Source: Rhodospirillum rubrum ATCC 11170 (GTDB lineage Bacteria > Pseudomonadota > Alphaproteobacteria > Rhodospirillales > Rhodospirillaceae). From it: DNA of 64,000 nucleotides. Positions within the stretch are counted from its first letter, which is position 1. The number at the start of each line of letters is the position of its first letter. The position numbers were made by a program, and so were the translations under genes. Shown here one piece after another: positions 26,979 to 35,369 of the stretch. The stretch spans positions 3,936,501 through 4,000,500 of the forward strand of contig NC_007643.1 of the NCBI RefSeq assembly GCF_000013085.1. The letters run 5' to 3'. Below the pieces are notes generated by a model that worked only from the letters and a program-made list of their open reading frames with translations, was not told the origin of the DNA and searched no databases.

Positions 26979-27196
26979 CTGGTGTCAACCCCCGAGAGTT
27001 GTCTCGTCGCCGTCTCACGCTTCCGTCCGTGGTCGGCACGTGGCCGCCACACCATGCTATCAGAGGGAATCCGTGAGCCGATCTGACCCGCGTGCTCCAG
27101 GGCACAACTCCCTTTGCGGCTTCAACGGACTCCGCGTCCCGGCGACGGGACCTCGGAAGGCGGAACCGTTCAGTCCCACCTGAAAGCTATTTCCTT
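26979..27196 (-). ncRNA. Candidate IS1111 guide (bridge/seek) RNA region
   Basis: This is the non-coding stretch between the transposase stop and the inverted repeat. In IS1111-group elements this region encodes the RNA that directs insertion. It can form local hairpins, for example around GTCCCGGCGACGGGAC (27136-27151) and GTGC...GCAC (27092-27105). It shares ATCTGACCC (27081-27089) with the sequence just outside the opposite inverted repeat (28343-28351), which could be a guide match. RNA boundaries are unknown. Confidence 0.4.
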
Positions 27197-28228
27197 TTAC
27201 GCCGAGGTGATCTCCTTCCCCCAACGGAAGTCGCTGCCATCGATCCACATGCGATGGAGCACCGTGGCCAACTTGCGGGCCAGGGCCACCTTGGCCCGCT
27301 TCATGCCGCGTCGCTTGGCGACCTCCAAGGCCCAGCGCTTCAAGCTTGAGAAGCGCTGGGATCTGGTTAGCAGCACCTGCGCCGCCTCATAGAGCGCCAT
27401 CCGTACCATGGCATCGCCGGTGCGGGTGATGCCTCCGGTAATGTCGGTTTCGCCCGATTGATATTTCTTCGGGGTCAACCCGAAATGGGCGCCGACCGTC
27501 TTTGACGAGGTAAAGCGACTGGGATCATCAATCCCGCTTTTGAAGGTAAGCGCCACCAGGGGGCCGACGCCCGGCACCGTCATCAGGCGGCGGCAGAGGT
27601 CGTCCCTTCGCACAATCGCCAAAATCTGGCGATGCAGAAGGGTGAATTCCGCACGCAAGGCATCGCGGGCGCGCAGCATCGGCTCGGCGACCGTTTCCAA
27701 CATGGCTTGCCCGGCCACCAATTCGCGGATGCGGGCGGCGAACCGCCCCTTGCTAATGACCCCGACTTTGAGGCCGAAGCCGCGCAGCAGGCCGCGAATG
27801 CCTTGCTCGAGGTCTCCCATCTTGCTTTGCAGAAGCTTGCGCCCCACCAGCAGCACCCGGATTTCCTGGGCCGAGTTGGTTTTGCAATGCACCGGACGGA
27901 ACCACCCCATCCGCAGCAAATGGGCGATGCCACGCGCATCCTTGCGGTCGGTCTTCACCGTCATCGCCGACAGTCCGGCTTTGACATGACGGGTTTCCAA
28001 AAGAACCACATCGTATCCGCCAGCCGTCAGTCCGGCGTGCAGCCACTGCGATAACGGTCCGGCTTCCAGGCCGATCCGGCTCAGCGTCACACCAAGCCCG
28101 CCGAACAGGCCAATCAGCGCTTCCGGATCGCTCGCCACCTTCACTTCCCGAAAGATCTTGCCATCCTGGTTCACGATGCACACGCTGCTCAGTTCCAATG
28201 AAACGTCGATGCCGGCATAGTAGTCCAT
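27197..28228 (-). CDS. IS110 family transposase
   Basis: The 343-residue protein starts at 28228 with MDYYAGIDVSLE. The N-terminal RuvC-like DEDD domain shows Asp in GIDVS, Glu in GLEAGPLSQWL and Asp residues in KTDRKDARGIAHLL. The C-terminal Transposase_20 domain, with the catalytic serine region, is seen in MTVPGVGPLVALTF and FTSSKTVGAHFGLTPKKYQSG. The frame is intact, so the element may be active. It is encoded on the minus strand, in the same direction as divL. Confidence 0.93.
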   Translation of the reverse strand: MDYYAGIDVSLELSSVCIVNQDGKIFREVKVASDPEALIGLFGGLGVTLSRIGLEAGPLSQWLHAGLTAGGYDVVLLETRHVKAGLSAMTVKTDRKDARGIAHLLRMGWFRPVHCKTNSAQEIRVLLVGRKLLQSKMGDLEQGIRGLLRGFGLKVGVISKGRFAARIRELVAGQAMLETVAEPMLRARDALRAEFTLLHRQILAIVRRDDLCRRLMTVPGVGPLVALTFKSGIDDPSRFTSSKTVGAHFGLTPKKYQSGETDITGGITRTGDAMVRMALYEAAQVLLTRSQRFSSLKRWALEVAKRRGMKRAKVALARKLATVLHRMWIDGSDFRWGKEITSA

Positions 28229-28327
28229 GGCTATCCCCGTCGATGCTTGGGGCCGATCGCTTCGGACCCCGTGGTTCTTCAACACCATCTTCGGGGATGG
28301 CCACCTTGCCTGGCTAGACTCCTGGCC

Positions 28328-28339
28328 AAGGCCCATTAC
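28328..28339 (-). repeat. IS subterminal inverted repeat, left (transposase 5') side
   Basis: AAGGCCCATTAC is the exact complement of the repeat at 26967-26978. It lies 99 bases upstream of the transposase start. Confidence 0.8.
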
Positions 28340-28356
28340 CGCATCTGACCCCTTTT

Positions 28357-28399
28357 AAAAGGAGGGCGGCGGCCGCCGCCGCTTCACGCCGCCGCCCTC
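28357..28399 (-). terminator. divL intrinsic terminator
   Basis: On the minus strand GAGGGCGGCGG (28399-28389) and CCGCCGCCCTC (28372-28362) form an 11-bp stem, followed by CTTTTA. The loop region includes a further palindrome, GGCGGCGGCCGCCGCC (28365-28380). The hairpin overlaps the divL stop codon. The IS inserted immediately beyond the U-run. Confidence 0.7.
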
Positions 28400-30803
28400 A
28401 GCCCGAGGTGGGGATGCGGACGGTGACGGTGGTGCCTTCGCCGGGCACGCTGACCAAATCGACGGCGCCGCCGTGGAGTTCGACGAAGCGGCGCACCAGG
28501 GCCAGCCCCAGGCCGGCGCCATCGGCGCGCGGGCCCTTGGCGAAGCTTTCAAAGGCGCGGGTTTGCAAGATCTCGTCCATGCCGCGTCCGGTATCGGCGA
28601 CGGTGAACACCATGGTGCCGCCGTCGGGGGTGTCCTCGCGTTGCACGGCCAGGGTCACCTGACCGCCGGCGTCGGTGCCGGTGATGGCGTTCGACATCAG
28701 GTGGAAGAGGATCTGCTTGATGCGGGTTTCGTCAGCGACCATCCAGCCGGCATCGGGCGGGCAGTCGAAATTCAAGGTGACGCCCCGGCGCCGCGCCGAT
28801 TCGCGGCCCAGGGCCAGCACGGCGGCCAGGGCGGCGTGGATGTCGAAGGCGTCAAGTTCCAGGGCCAGCTTGCCGGCCTGCATGCTGACCAGATCGGTGA
28901 TCTCGTCGATCAACCGCACCACTTGGCGCGAGGTTTCGGTGATCACCTCGGCGTATTCGCGCTGACGGGTATTGAGCTCGCCGTAATAGGCCCCCGACAG
29001 GATCTCGGAAAAGCCCGAGATGGTGGTCAGCGGCGTGCGCAATTCATAAGACACATTGGCGATGAATTCGCTTTTCATCATATCGGCGGCGCGCAGGGCC
29101 TCGGTGCGTTCGCTCAAGGCCTGTTCCACCCGCACCCGGTCGGTGATGTCGAGGATCGACAGCAACAACCCGCCATCGGGCAGCGGCACGGTGGCGTAAT
29201 CAAGATGGCGGCCGTCGCGGCGCACCAGCCGGCCGTTGCGCGGACCGGCGCTTTCGTCGCGAACGCAGAGCCGGCGGCGGAAGGTTTCCCAGGCGCCATC
29301 GGCGATCATCGCCGCCTCCATGTCGTCAAGCAGGGCGGCGGCCTGGGGCTCGCTGTCGGTACCGGCGCCGCTCCACAGCTGGGAGAAGGCCGGATTGGAC
29401 AGGCGCAGCCGGCCATTGGCGCCAAAGACGGCGACCGCCTCGTGCAGGTGGTCGATGGTCTCGCGCTGCACGGCGGTCAGCTGGTTGTAGGAGCGTTCCA
29501 GGGCCAGACTGTCGGTGACATCCTCGAAGGTGGTGATCAGCCCGCCCAGCGGATGGGGGGCGATCACCCGGCGCAGAGTGGCGCCGTCGGGCAGGTGCAA
29601 GATGTCTTCGCGCGGGCGCAGAAGCTTGGTGAAATAGCCCAGTTCGCCGGCCTTATAGGCCGGGAAATCGGCGACCTCGGGCAGGCGGCGGTTTTCGCGC
29701 TGGCGTTCAAGGAAATCGCCATAGGACGGCTCGCCGTTGAGCCAATCGGACTCGAGCCCCCACAGGCTGGCGAAGGCGGCGTTGTGGAACGACAAGCGGG
29801 TATCGCCGCCGAAGATGGCGATGGCCGAGCCCAGGCGCTCAAGCACCTCGGCATGGGCCTCGGTCTCGCGCTCCAGGCGGCTTTCAACCTCTTCGATCGG
29901 CGTGATGTCCTGGGCGATGCCAACCGTGTGACCGCGCAAGGGTCCCTCGGACAAGGGCGTCTCGGTGATTTCCAGCAGCTTGCGCTCGCCGTCGAGCACG
30001 GCGTGGAAGCGGGCGCGGGCCGGGCGTCCGGCCGCCCGGCTACGCGCCGCCAGGGCGCGCATTTCCTGACCGGTGGCCCCGGGGGCGAGTTCGCGGCGCG
30101 CCGTCAAGGCATCGCCGGCCGACCCCAGGTCAAGGGCCCGGGCCAGCGCCGTATTGCCATCGCCAATGGCCAGACTGTCGTCGCGGGTCCAGATCGGCGC
30201 CGGCAGGGCGTCGACCACGGCGCGCAGGCGGTCGCGTTCGGCCTGCAGGGCCTGGGCGCGGCGGCCTTGCACATCGCCAACCCGGGTTTCCTCGGTCACG
30301 TCGCGCATCCACAGCAGATCGGCCAGGGCGTGGCCGTCGCCGGCGTTGGCGCGGATGCCGACGGTGCGCACCCGCCGACCGCTGGCGGCGAGCAAAAGGT
30401 CAAGAACGAAGCCCCGGCCCTCGCGGCGCAGCACGGCGATCATGCCTTCGAGGGCCTGGGCGTCGCCTTCGGCGAAAACGCCGATGATTTCCTTCAGCTC
30501 GGCATTGACGCCCGAGGGCAGGCGCAACAGCACCGCCAGCCGGCGCGAACAGAACTCGCGTCCACGCAACGGCCCGTCAAGCGCCCACAGGTAATAGCCA
30601 TCGCTGGCGGTGGCCAGGATCTCGCGCAGGGCCTCGGCTTCGTATTCGGCCTGATGGCGGCTCTCCAGGCTGCGCAGCCAAGCCGAGCGCCAGCGCAGGG
30701 CCAGCCCGCCCATCAGGACGGCGACCGTCCCGGCGACCAGGACGATGAGGGTTCCGATCTGGGTCGGCAGAACGGAATCGGCGAAGGAGGGGTCCGAAAA
30801 CAT
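28398..30803 (-). CDS. divL: Cell-cycle sensor kinase-like protein DivL (tyrosine in place of H-box histidine)
   Basis: The 801-residue protein has one N-terminal membrane helix (about 15-35), several PAS-type domains (roughly 55-170, 195-300, 320-430, 445-555), then a DHp and ATPase domain. The phospho-acceptor motif reads EFIANVSYELRTPLTTIS: Tyr586 (codon at 29046-29048) stands where other kinases have His. The ATPase boxes are kept (HLMSNAITGTD, VADTGRGMD, GAGLGLALV). This substitution and domain plan are those of DivL, which in Caulobacter binds DivK and controls CckA and thereby CtrA. The position next to ahcY and (before the accessory island) tsaE matches other alphaproteobacteria. Confidence 0.88.
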   Translation of the reverse strand: MFSDPSFADSVLPTQIGTLIVLVAGTVAVLMGGLALRWRSAWLRSLESRHQAEYEAEALREILATASDGYYLWALDGPLRGREFCSRRLAVLLRLPSGVNAELKEIIGVFAEGDAQALEGMIAVLRREGRGFVLDLLLAASGRRVRTVGIRANAGDGHALADLLWMRDVTEETRVGDVQGRRAQALQAERDRLRAVVDALPAPIWTRDDSLAIGDGNTALARALDLGSAGDALTARRELAPGATGQEMRALAARSRAAGRPARARFHAVLDGERKLLEITETPLSEGPLRGHTVGIAQDITPIEEVESRLERETEAHAEVLERLGSAIAIFGGDTRLSFHNAAFASLWGLESDWLNGEPSYGDFLERQRENRRLPEVADFPAYKAGELGYFTKLLRPREDILHLPDGATLRRVIAPHPLGGLITTFEDVTDSLALERSYNQLTAVQRETIDHLHEAVAVFGANGRLRLSNPAFSQLWSGAGTDSEPQAAALLDDMEAAMIADGAWETFRRRLCVRDESAGPRNGRLVRRDGRHLDYATVPLPDGGLLLSILDITDRVRVEQALSERTEALRAADMMKSEFIANVSYELRTPLTTISGFSEILSGAYYGELNTRQREYAEVITETSRQVVRLIDEITDLVSMQAGKLALELDAFDIHAALAAVLALGRESARRRGVTLNFDCPPDAGWMVADETRIKQILFHLMSNAITGTDAGGQVTLAVQREDTPDGGTMVFTVADTGRGMDEILQTRAFESFAKGPRADGAGLGLALVRRFVELHGGAVDLVSVPGEGTTVTVRIPTSG

Positions 30804-30926
30804 GGGAAGGGGCCATCGCCGAAGCGGGAAAAGGGCGGGAAGCGTGGCCGGGCGTTACGGAAAATGCAAGCGGCTTCGGACGAGGGCGCGGCGCCCCGCC
30901 GATCTCCCCCGCCGGCGAAAGCGCCA

Positions 30927-30954
30927 ACGGCCCCTTCCTTGCGGAAGGGGCCGT
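30927..30954 (-). terminator. Hairpin downstream of ahcY
   Basis: ACGGCCCCTTCC (30927-30938) and GGAAGGGGCCGT (30943-30954) form a perfect 12-bp stem with a 4-base loop, 47 bases after the ahcY stop. No strong U-run follows on the minus strand. The rest of the divL-ahcY gap (30804-31001) shows no gene. Confidence 0.65.
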
Positions 30955-31001
30955 CAGCCAAGCGGAGTCGGGCGAAAAAAGGCCCGGAGCCGTATGAGGT
31001 C

Positions 31002-32405
31002 CTAGTAGCGGTAGGCCTCGCCCTTGAACGGGCCCTGGGGCGTCACGCCGATATAGGCGGCCTGCTTGGGCGACAGGGTGGACAAGCGCACGCCAAGCTT
31101 TTCCAGATGCAGGCGGGCCACCTTCTCATCGAGATGCTTGGGCAGCACGTAAACGCGGTTGGCGTATTTGCCATCGGCGTTATTGGCGAACAGCTCGATC
31201 TGGGCCAGGGTCTGATTGGTGAACGAGGCGCTCATGACGAAGCTGGGGTGGCCGGTGGCGCACCCCAGGTTCACCAGCCGGCCCTGGGCGAGCAGGATGA
31301 TGCGGTGACCATCGGGGAAGGTGATCTCGTCGACCTGCGGCTTGACGTTGTTCCAGGTGAGGTTCTTGAGGGCGGCGACCTGGATCTCGTTATCGAAATG
31401 GCCGATGTTGCAAACGATCGCCCGATCCTTCATCGCCCGCATGTGATCAAGGGTGATGACGTCGATATTGCCGGTGGTGGTCACGAAGATATCGCCGCGC
31501 GGCGCGGCGTCCTCCATGGTCACCACCTCGAAGCCCTCCATGGCCGCCTGCAGGGCGCAGATCGGATCGACCTCGGTCACCAGCACCCGGCAGCCGGAGC
31601 TGCGCAGCGATTCCGACGAGCCCTTGCCGACATCGCCATAGCCGGCGACCACGGCGACCTTGCCCGCCATCATCACGTCGGTGGCGCGGCGGATGCCGTC
31701 GACCAGGGATTCGCGGCAGCCGTATTTGTTGTCGAACTTCGACTTGGTCACCGAGTCGTTGACGTTGATCGCCGGGAACGGCAGGGTCCCGGCCTTCTCC
31801 ATCTCGTAAAGCCGGTGAACGCCGGTGGTGGTCTCCTCGGTCACGCCCTTGATCGCGGCGAGAACGGTGGAATACCAGCCGGGCTTGGCCGCCAAACGGG
31901 CCTTGATCGCGGCGTAAAGCACTTCCTCTTCTTCGCTGGTCGGATTGTCGAGCAGCGAAGCGTCCTTTTCGGCGCGGGCGCCGAGGTGGATGAGCAAGGT
32001 GGCGTCGCCGCCGTCATCAAGGATCATGTTCGGCGTGCCGCCATCGGCCCATTCGAAGATCTTATGGGTGTAGTCCCAATAATCCTCCAGGCCTTCCCCC
32101 TTGCGGGCGAAAACCGGGATGCCGGCGGCGGCGATGGCGGCGGCGGCGTGGTCCTGGGTCGAATAGATGTTACACGAGGCCCAGCGGACATCGGCGCCCA
32201 GCGCCACCAGGGTCTCGATCAGCACCGCCGTCTGGATGGTCATATGCAGCGAGCCGGCGACCCGCGCGCCCTTGAGCGGCTGGGCCTTGGCGTATTCGGC
32301 CCGCGTCGCCATCAGCCCGGGCATTTCGCTTTCGGCGATGTCGATCTCCTTGCGACCCCAGTCCGCCAGGGAAATGTCCGTGACCACATAATCGGTGAAG
32401 CTCAT
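31002..32405 (-). CDS. ahcY: Adenosylhomocysteinase
   Basis: The 467-residue enzyme hydrolyses S-adenosylhomocysteine to adenosine and homocysteine, keeping the methyl cycle running. It has the conserved substrate segments [17 protein letters not shown] and the NAD-binding [17 protein letters not shown], and ends with the family tail KGEAYRY. The ATG at 32405 gives [20 protein letters not shown] as the standard N-terminus. A perfect 20-bp palindrome lies 50 bases upstream and probably controls transcription. The ptsI gene ends 109 bases upstream on the same strand. Confidence 0.97.
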   Translation of the reverse strand: MSFTDYVVTDISLADWGRKEIDIAESEMPGLMATRAEYAKAQPLKGARVAGSLHMTIQTAVLIETLVALGADVRWASCNIYSTQDHAAAAIAAAGIPVFARKGEGLEDYWDYTHKIFEWADGGTPNMILDDGGDATLLIHLGARAEKDASLLDNPTSEEEEVLYAAIKARLAAKPGWYSTVLAAIKGVTEETTTGVHRLYEMEKAGTLPFPAINVNDSVTKSKFDNKYGCRESLVDGIRRATDVMMAGKVAVVAGYGDVGKGSSESLRSSGCRVLVTEVDPICALQAAMEGFEVVTMEDAAPRGDIFVTTTGNIDVITLDHMRAMKDRAIVCNIGHFDNEIQVAALKNLTWNNVKPQVDEITFPDGHRIILLAQGRLVNLGCATGHPSFVMSASFTNQTLAQIELFANNADGKYANRVYVLPKHLDEKVARLHLEKLGVRLSTLSPKQAAYIGVTPQGPFKGEAYRY

Positions 32406-32455
32406 TGCTGCTCTCCGCAATAGGGAAGGGGCCGCATGCGAGGGCGGCGGCGGGA

Positions 32456-32475
32456 ATATAAAGATATCTTTATAT
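32456..32475 (-). promoter_or_regulatory. 20-bp palindrome upstream of ahcY, candidate SAH-responsive operator
   Basis: ATATAAAGATATCTTTATAT is perfectly palindromic and A/T-rich in a GC-rich background. It lies 50-70 bases before ahcY. In many Proteobacteria ahcY is controlled by the ArsR-type repressor SahR at palindromic sites; whether this is a SahR site is inference, and no sahR gene is in the window. Confidence 0.6.
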
Positions 32476-32514
32476 CCTTATCAAGTAGATTTTAGCCGAG
32501 GGCGAAAGTCTCCC

Positions 32515-34338
32515 TCAGGCCAATTTTTCGCTGACGCGGTCGCTTTCGATCAGCAGGGCATCGGCCAGGGCGGCGATTCGCGGCGCGTCGTTGATCGCCA
32601 TGATCGCCTGGATCTGGCGGGCGACATCGATCATCGACAGCCGGCGGATGTTTTGTTTGACCCGCGGGATATTGGCCGCCGACATCGACAACTCGGTCAC
32701 GCCCAGGCCGACCAGAACCGCCGCCAGCCGCGGATCGCCGGCCATCTCGCCACAGACCGAGACCGGAATGCCGGCGCGCTCGGCGGCTTCCACGGTGAAT
32801 TGGATCAGCCGCAGCACGGCGGGATGCAGGGGGTTGTAAAGATGGGCGACCGATTCGTCGGAGCGGTCGATGGCCAGGGTGTATTGGGTCAGGTCGTTGG
32901 TGCCGATGGCGAAGAAATCGCAGCGCCACGCCAGGGCGTCGGCCGACAGCGCCGCGCCCGGAACCTCGATCATCACGCCAAGCGGCGGCAGGGGCTCGGG
33001 CAAGGGAACGCCGCGCTGGCGCAGCCGCGCCACCACCTTGGCGTGGATCTCCCGCACCGCGTCAAGCTCCTCGACCGTGCTGATCATCGGCAGCAAAATA
33101 CGCACCGGCCCGTGGACGCCGGCCCGCAAGATGGCGGCGAGCTGGATCTCGAGCAATTCGGGGCGGCTGAGCGACAGGCGGATGGCGCGCAGGCCAAGCG
33201 CCGGATTGGCGCAGTCGCGCAGGCCCAGGGCATCGCTCAACTTGTCGCCGCCGACATCGAGCGTGCGCACGGTGACCGGCCGACCGGCCATGCCCGCGAC
33301 CATGCCCCGCAGGAAATGATACTGCTCCTCCTCGTCGGGCAGGACGGTGCGGTTCATGAACATGAATTCGCTGCGCAGCAGGCCGATGCCCTCGGCCCCC
33401 GACTGGCGGGCGCTTTCAACCTCGGCGGGAAGCTCGACATTGGCCATCAGCCGCACCCGGGCGCCATCGCGGGTTTCGGCCGGCAAATCGCGCAGCCGCC
33501 CCAGATTGCGCCGGCCGCGCAGGAAATCGGCGCGGCGCTTGCGAAAATCGGCCAGGGTCTCGCGGTCGGGATCGATCACCACCTCGCCGGTGCGACCGTC
33601 CAGGCAGATGATATCGCCCGAGCGCACATGGCGCATCAGATCGGCGATGGCGAGCACGGCGGGCAGGCCCAGGGAACGGGCCATGATCGCGGTGTGGGAA
33701 TCGGCGCCGCCGCTTGACAGCGCCATGCCGGCCACCTGCTTGGGATCAAGCAGGGCGGTGTCGGCCGGGCTGAGTTCGCCCGCGACGATCACGGCGTTGC
33801 GCGGCAGCAAGGTGAAGGGGCGATAGGCGGCCTTGGTCAGCACCCGGATCAGCCGCCAGCCGACATCCTTCACATCCTCGATGCGCGAGGCCAGATAGCT
33901 GTCTTGCATGGCCGAGAAGACGTCGGCCATGGCGTCCATCTCGTTGCGGATGGCCGCTTCGGCATTGATCTTTTCGTTGATGATGCGGGACTCGACGCCG
34001 CGCAGCAGCCGCGAGCCCTTGAGCATGTTCTGATAGGCGTCAAGCAGATAGCCCAGTTCCTCGCCGGCGCCGCCCGGCAACTCGCGGGCCCGGCCGCGCA
34101 GCATGCCAAGCTGACGGCTGCCCTGTTCGGCCGCTTCGGCCAGCCGGGCGCATTCGTCTTCGACGCGGGCGGCGGGGATTTTGTATTCGGGAACGGGAAC
34201 CGAGCCGATTTCATGGAGATGGACGGTGCCGACGCAGATCCCCGGCCCGACGCCCAAACCGCTCAGCCGCAAGGCCCGCGGCGGCAGGGTCGGCGGGCGA
34301 TCGACGGACGGACGGTCGCTTGGCGCGTCACTCTTCAT
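32515..34338 (-). CDS. ptsI: PTS enzyme I (phosphoenolpyruvate-protein phosphotransferase)
   Basis: The 607-residue enzyme takes phosphate from PEP and passes it to HPr. The phospho-His motif is SSGGADSHTAIMARSLGLP, and the PEP-binding barrel shows GLLRSEFMFMNR, RTLDVGGDK and the C-terminal SVCGEMAGDP. There is no N-terminal GAF domain, so it is EI-like rather than EI-Ntr. The start overlaps ptsH by 11 bases. With no sugar permease subunits nearby, the relay is probably regulatory. Confidence 0.95.
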   Translation of the reverse strand: MKSDAPSDRPSVDRPPTLPPRALRLSGLGVGPGICVGTVHLHEIGSVPVPEYKIPAARVEDECARLAEAAEQGSRQLGMLRGRARELPGGAGEELGYLLDAYQNMLKGSRLLRGVESRIINEKINAEAAIRNEMDAMADVFSAMQDSYLASRIEDVKDVGWRLIRVLTKAAYRPFTLLPRNAVIVAGELSPADTALLDPKQVAGMALSSGGADSHTAIMARSLGLPAVLAIADLMRHVRSGDIICLDGRTGEVVIDPDRETLADFRKRRADFLRGRRNLGRLRDLPAETRDGARVRLMANVELPAEVESARQSGAEGIGLLRSEFMFMNRTVLPDEEEQYHFLRGMVAGMAGRPVTVRTLDVGGDKLSDALGLRDCANPALGLRAIRLSLSRPELLEIQLAAILRAGVHGPVRILLPMISTVEELDAVREIHAKVVARLRQRGVPLPEPLPPLGVMIEVPGAALSADALAWRCDFFAIGTNDLTQYTLAIDRSDESVAHLYNPLHPAVLRLIQFTVEAAERAGIPVSVCGEMAGDPRLAAVLVGLGVTELSMSAANIPRVKQNIRRLSMIDVARQIQAIMAINDAPRIAALADALLIESDRVSEKLA

Positions 34339-34633
34339 GGAACCCGTCCGCGATCAGGGCGCACAGCGCCTCCAGCGCGGTATCGGCGTCCTCGCCAATC
34401 GCGGAGAGCGAGATGGTGGTCCCCGGTCCGGCGGCCAACATCATCAGCCCCATGATCGAGCGCCCCGACACCGCTTGTCCGCGATTGGTGACGGTGACCT
34501 CGGCCTTGAAGGTTTCGGCGGTCTTGACGAATTTCGCCGCCGCCCGGGCGTGCAGGCCGCGCCGATTGACGATGGTGGCGTCGCGGGCGATGGCGCCGTC
34601 GACGGACTCCTGGACGGTCGTGGGCAAAGTCAT
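34328..34633 (-). CDS. ptsH: PTS phosphocarrier protein HPr
   Basis: The 101-residue protein has the phospho-His in NRRGLHARAAAKFV and the regulatory serine in SGRSIMGLMMLA, the site targeted by HprK. The ATG at 34633 leaves a short extra N-terminus of about 15 residues compared with E. coli HPr. It overlaps ptsI. The 291-base gap to manX holds repeat copy B and no recognisable gene. Confidence 0.95.
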   Translation of the reverse strand: MTLPTTVQESVDGAIARDATIVNRRGLHARAAAKFVKTAETFKAEVTVTNRGQAVSGRSIMGLMMLAAGPGTTISLSAIGEDADTALEALCALIADGFHEE

Positions 34634-34730
34634 GCTCCCAAAGTTTCCTCGAGAAGGGCCCCGCATGATCGGAAGGGGGGGGCCGGCGCTTCCGTTCTAG
34701 CGGGAAGTCGCCCCTTTTGGCGCGTTCTTT

Positions 34731-34790
34731 TAGAGCAAATCCCCCGGCACTCTGGAAGAGAGCGCCATGATGATTCGCTTCGCGATCAGG
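34731..34790 (-). repeat. Dispersed palindromic repeat, copy B
   Basis: On the minus strand the element reads from CCTGATCGCGAAGCGAATC to GGGGGATTTGCTCTA. The terminal inverted repeat is AGCAAATC (34734-34741) with GATTCGCT (34772-34779). It lies between manX and ptsH inside the PTS cluster. It is one of five related copies in the window. Confidence 0.75.
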
Positions 34791-34924
34791 GTCCTGGGCG
34801 AGCGCAAAGGCGAGTGACGGTTTTCCCCGCAAGCCCTTTTGGTCGCGATTCCCATCGCGTCCTTTGGATATATGGTCGCGGAGGCGCGGGGGATCAGCCC
34901 CATCCTCGCCGATAAGGCGTCCGC

Positions 34925-35329
34925 TTAGGGATTCTGGGTCAGCAGCCGCGAGGCGACGTTGATGTATTTGCGGCCGGCCTCCTGGGCGCTGGTCGCGGCG
35001 TCTTGCAGCGACTGGGTGTCGCGCACGGTGGCCAAGCGGATCAGCATCGGCAGATTGACCCCGGCGATCACTTCGATCTTGGCCTTTTCCATGACCGAAA
35101 TCGCCAGATTGGACGGGGTGCCGCCGAACATGTCGGTCAGCAGGATGGTCCCGTCGCCGGTATCGACCTTGTCGATGCAGCGCAAGATGTCCTGGCGCCG
35201 CTCCTCCATGTCGTCCTCCGGGCCGATACAGACCGCGGCGATGTTCTCCTGCTTTCCCATGACGTGTTCCGTGGCGTTGATCAATTCCACCGCCAAACGT
35301 CCGTGGGTCACCAGAACCATGCCAATCAT
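34925..35329 (-). CDS. manX: PTS EIIA component, mannose family (ManX-like)
   Basis: The 134-residue domain starts MIGMVLVTHGRLAVELINA, with the phospho-His at position 9, and has the family loop LLTDMFGGTPSNLAIS. It is a stand-alone EIIA of the mannose family with no EIIB or EIIC in the window, as in other alphaproteobacteria, where it acts in regulation. The ATG at 35329 was chosen because upstream in-frame sequence overlaps rapZ and is not conserved. It follows rapZ by 40 bases. Confidence 0.93.
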   Translation of the reverse strand: MIGMVLVTHGRLAVELINATEHVMGKQENIAAVCIGPEDDMEERRQDILRCIDKVDTGDGTILLTDMFGGTPSNLAISVMEKAKIEVIAGVNLPMLIRLATVRDTQSLQDAATSAQEAGRKYINVASRLLTQNP

Positions 35330-35369
35330 GAGGTCGATCCCTGTGGTACGAGGTCCCGGACGGCCTGCG

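Larger units (their letters stand above)
26960..28346 (-). mobile_element. IS110-family element, IS1111 group
   Basis: The element contains a DEDD transposase and is bounded by subterminal inverted repeats, GTAATGGGCCTT at 26967-26978 and its complement AAGGCCCATTAC at 28328-28339. IS1111-group elements have such repeats a few bases inside their ends, so the true tips are placed here roughly seven bases outside one and up to seven outside the other; the exact ends are not proven. No clear target duplication is seen, as expected. A 218-base non-coding region follows the transposase, where this group encodes its guide RNA. It sits just behind the divL terminator, between divL and padR. Confidence 0.8.

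Noticed and set aside
28473-32423. 1316-residue open frame on the plus strand opposite divL and ahcY
   Set aside because: It is antisense to two well-supported conserved genes; long open antisense frames are expected in high-GC DNA, and its translation shows only low-complexity Gly/His/Gln/Asp composition.
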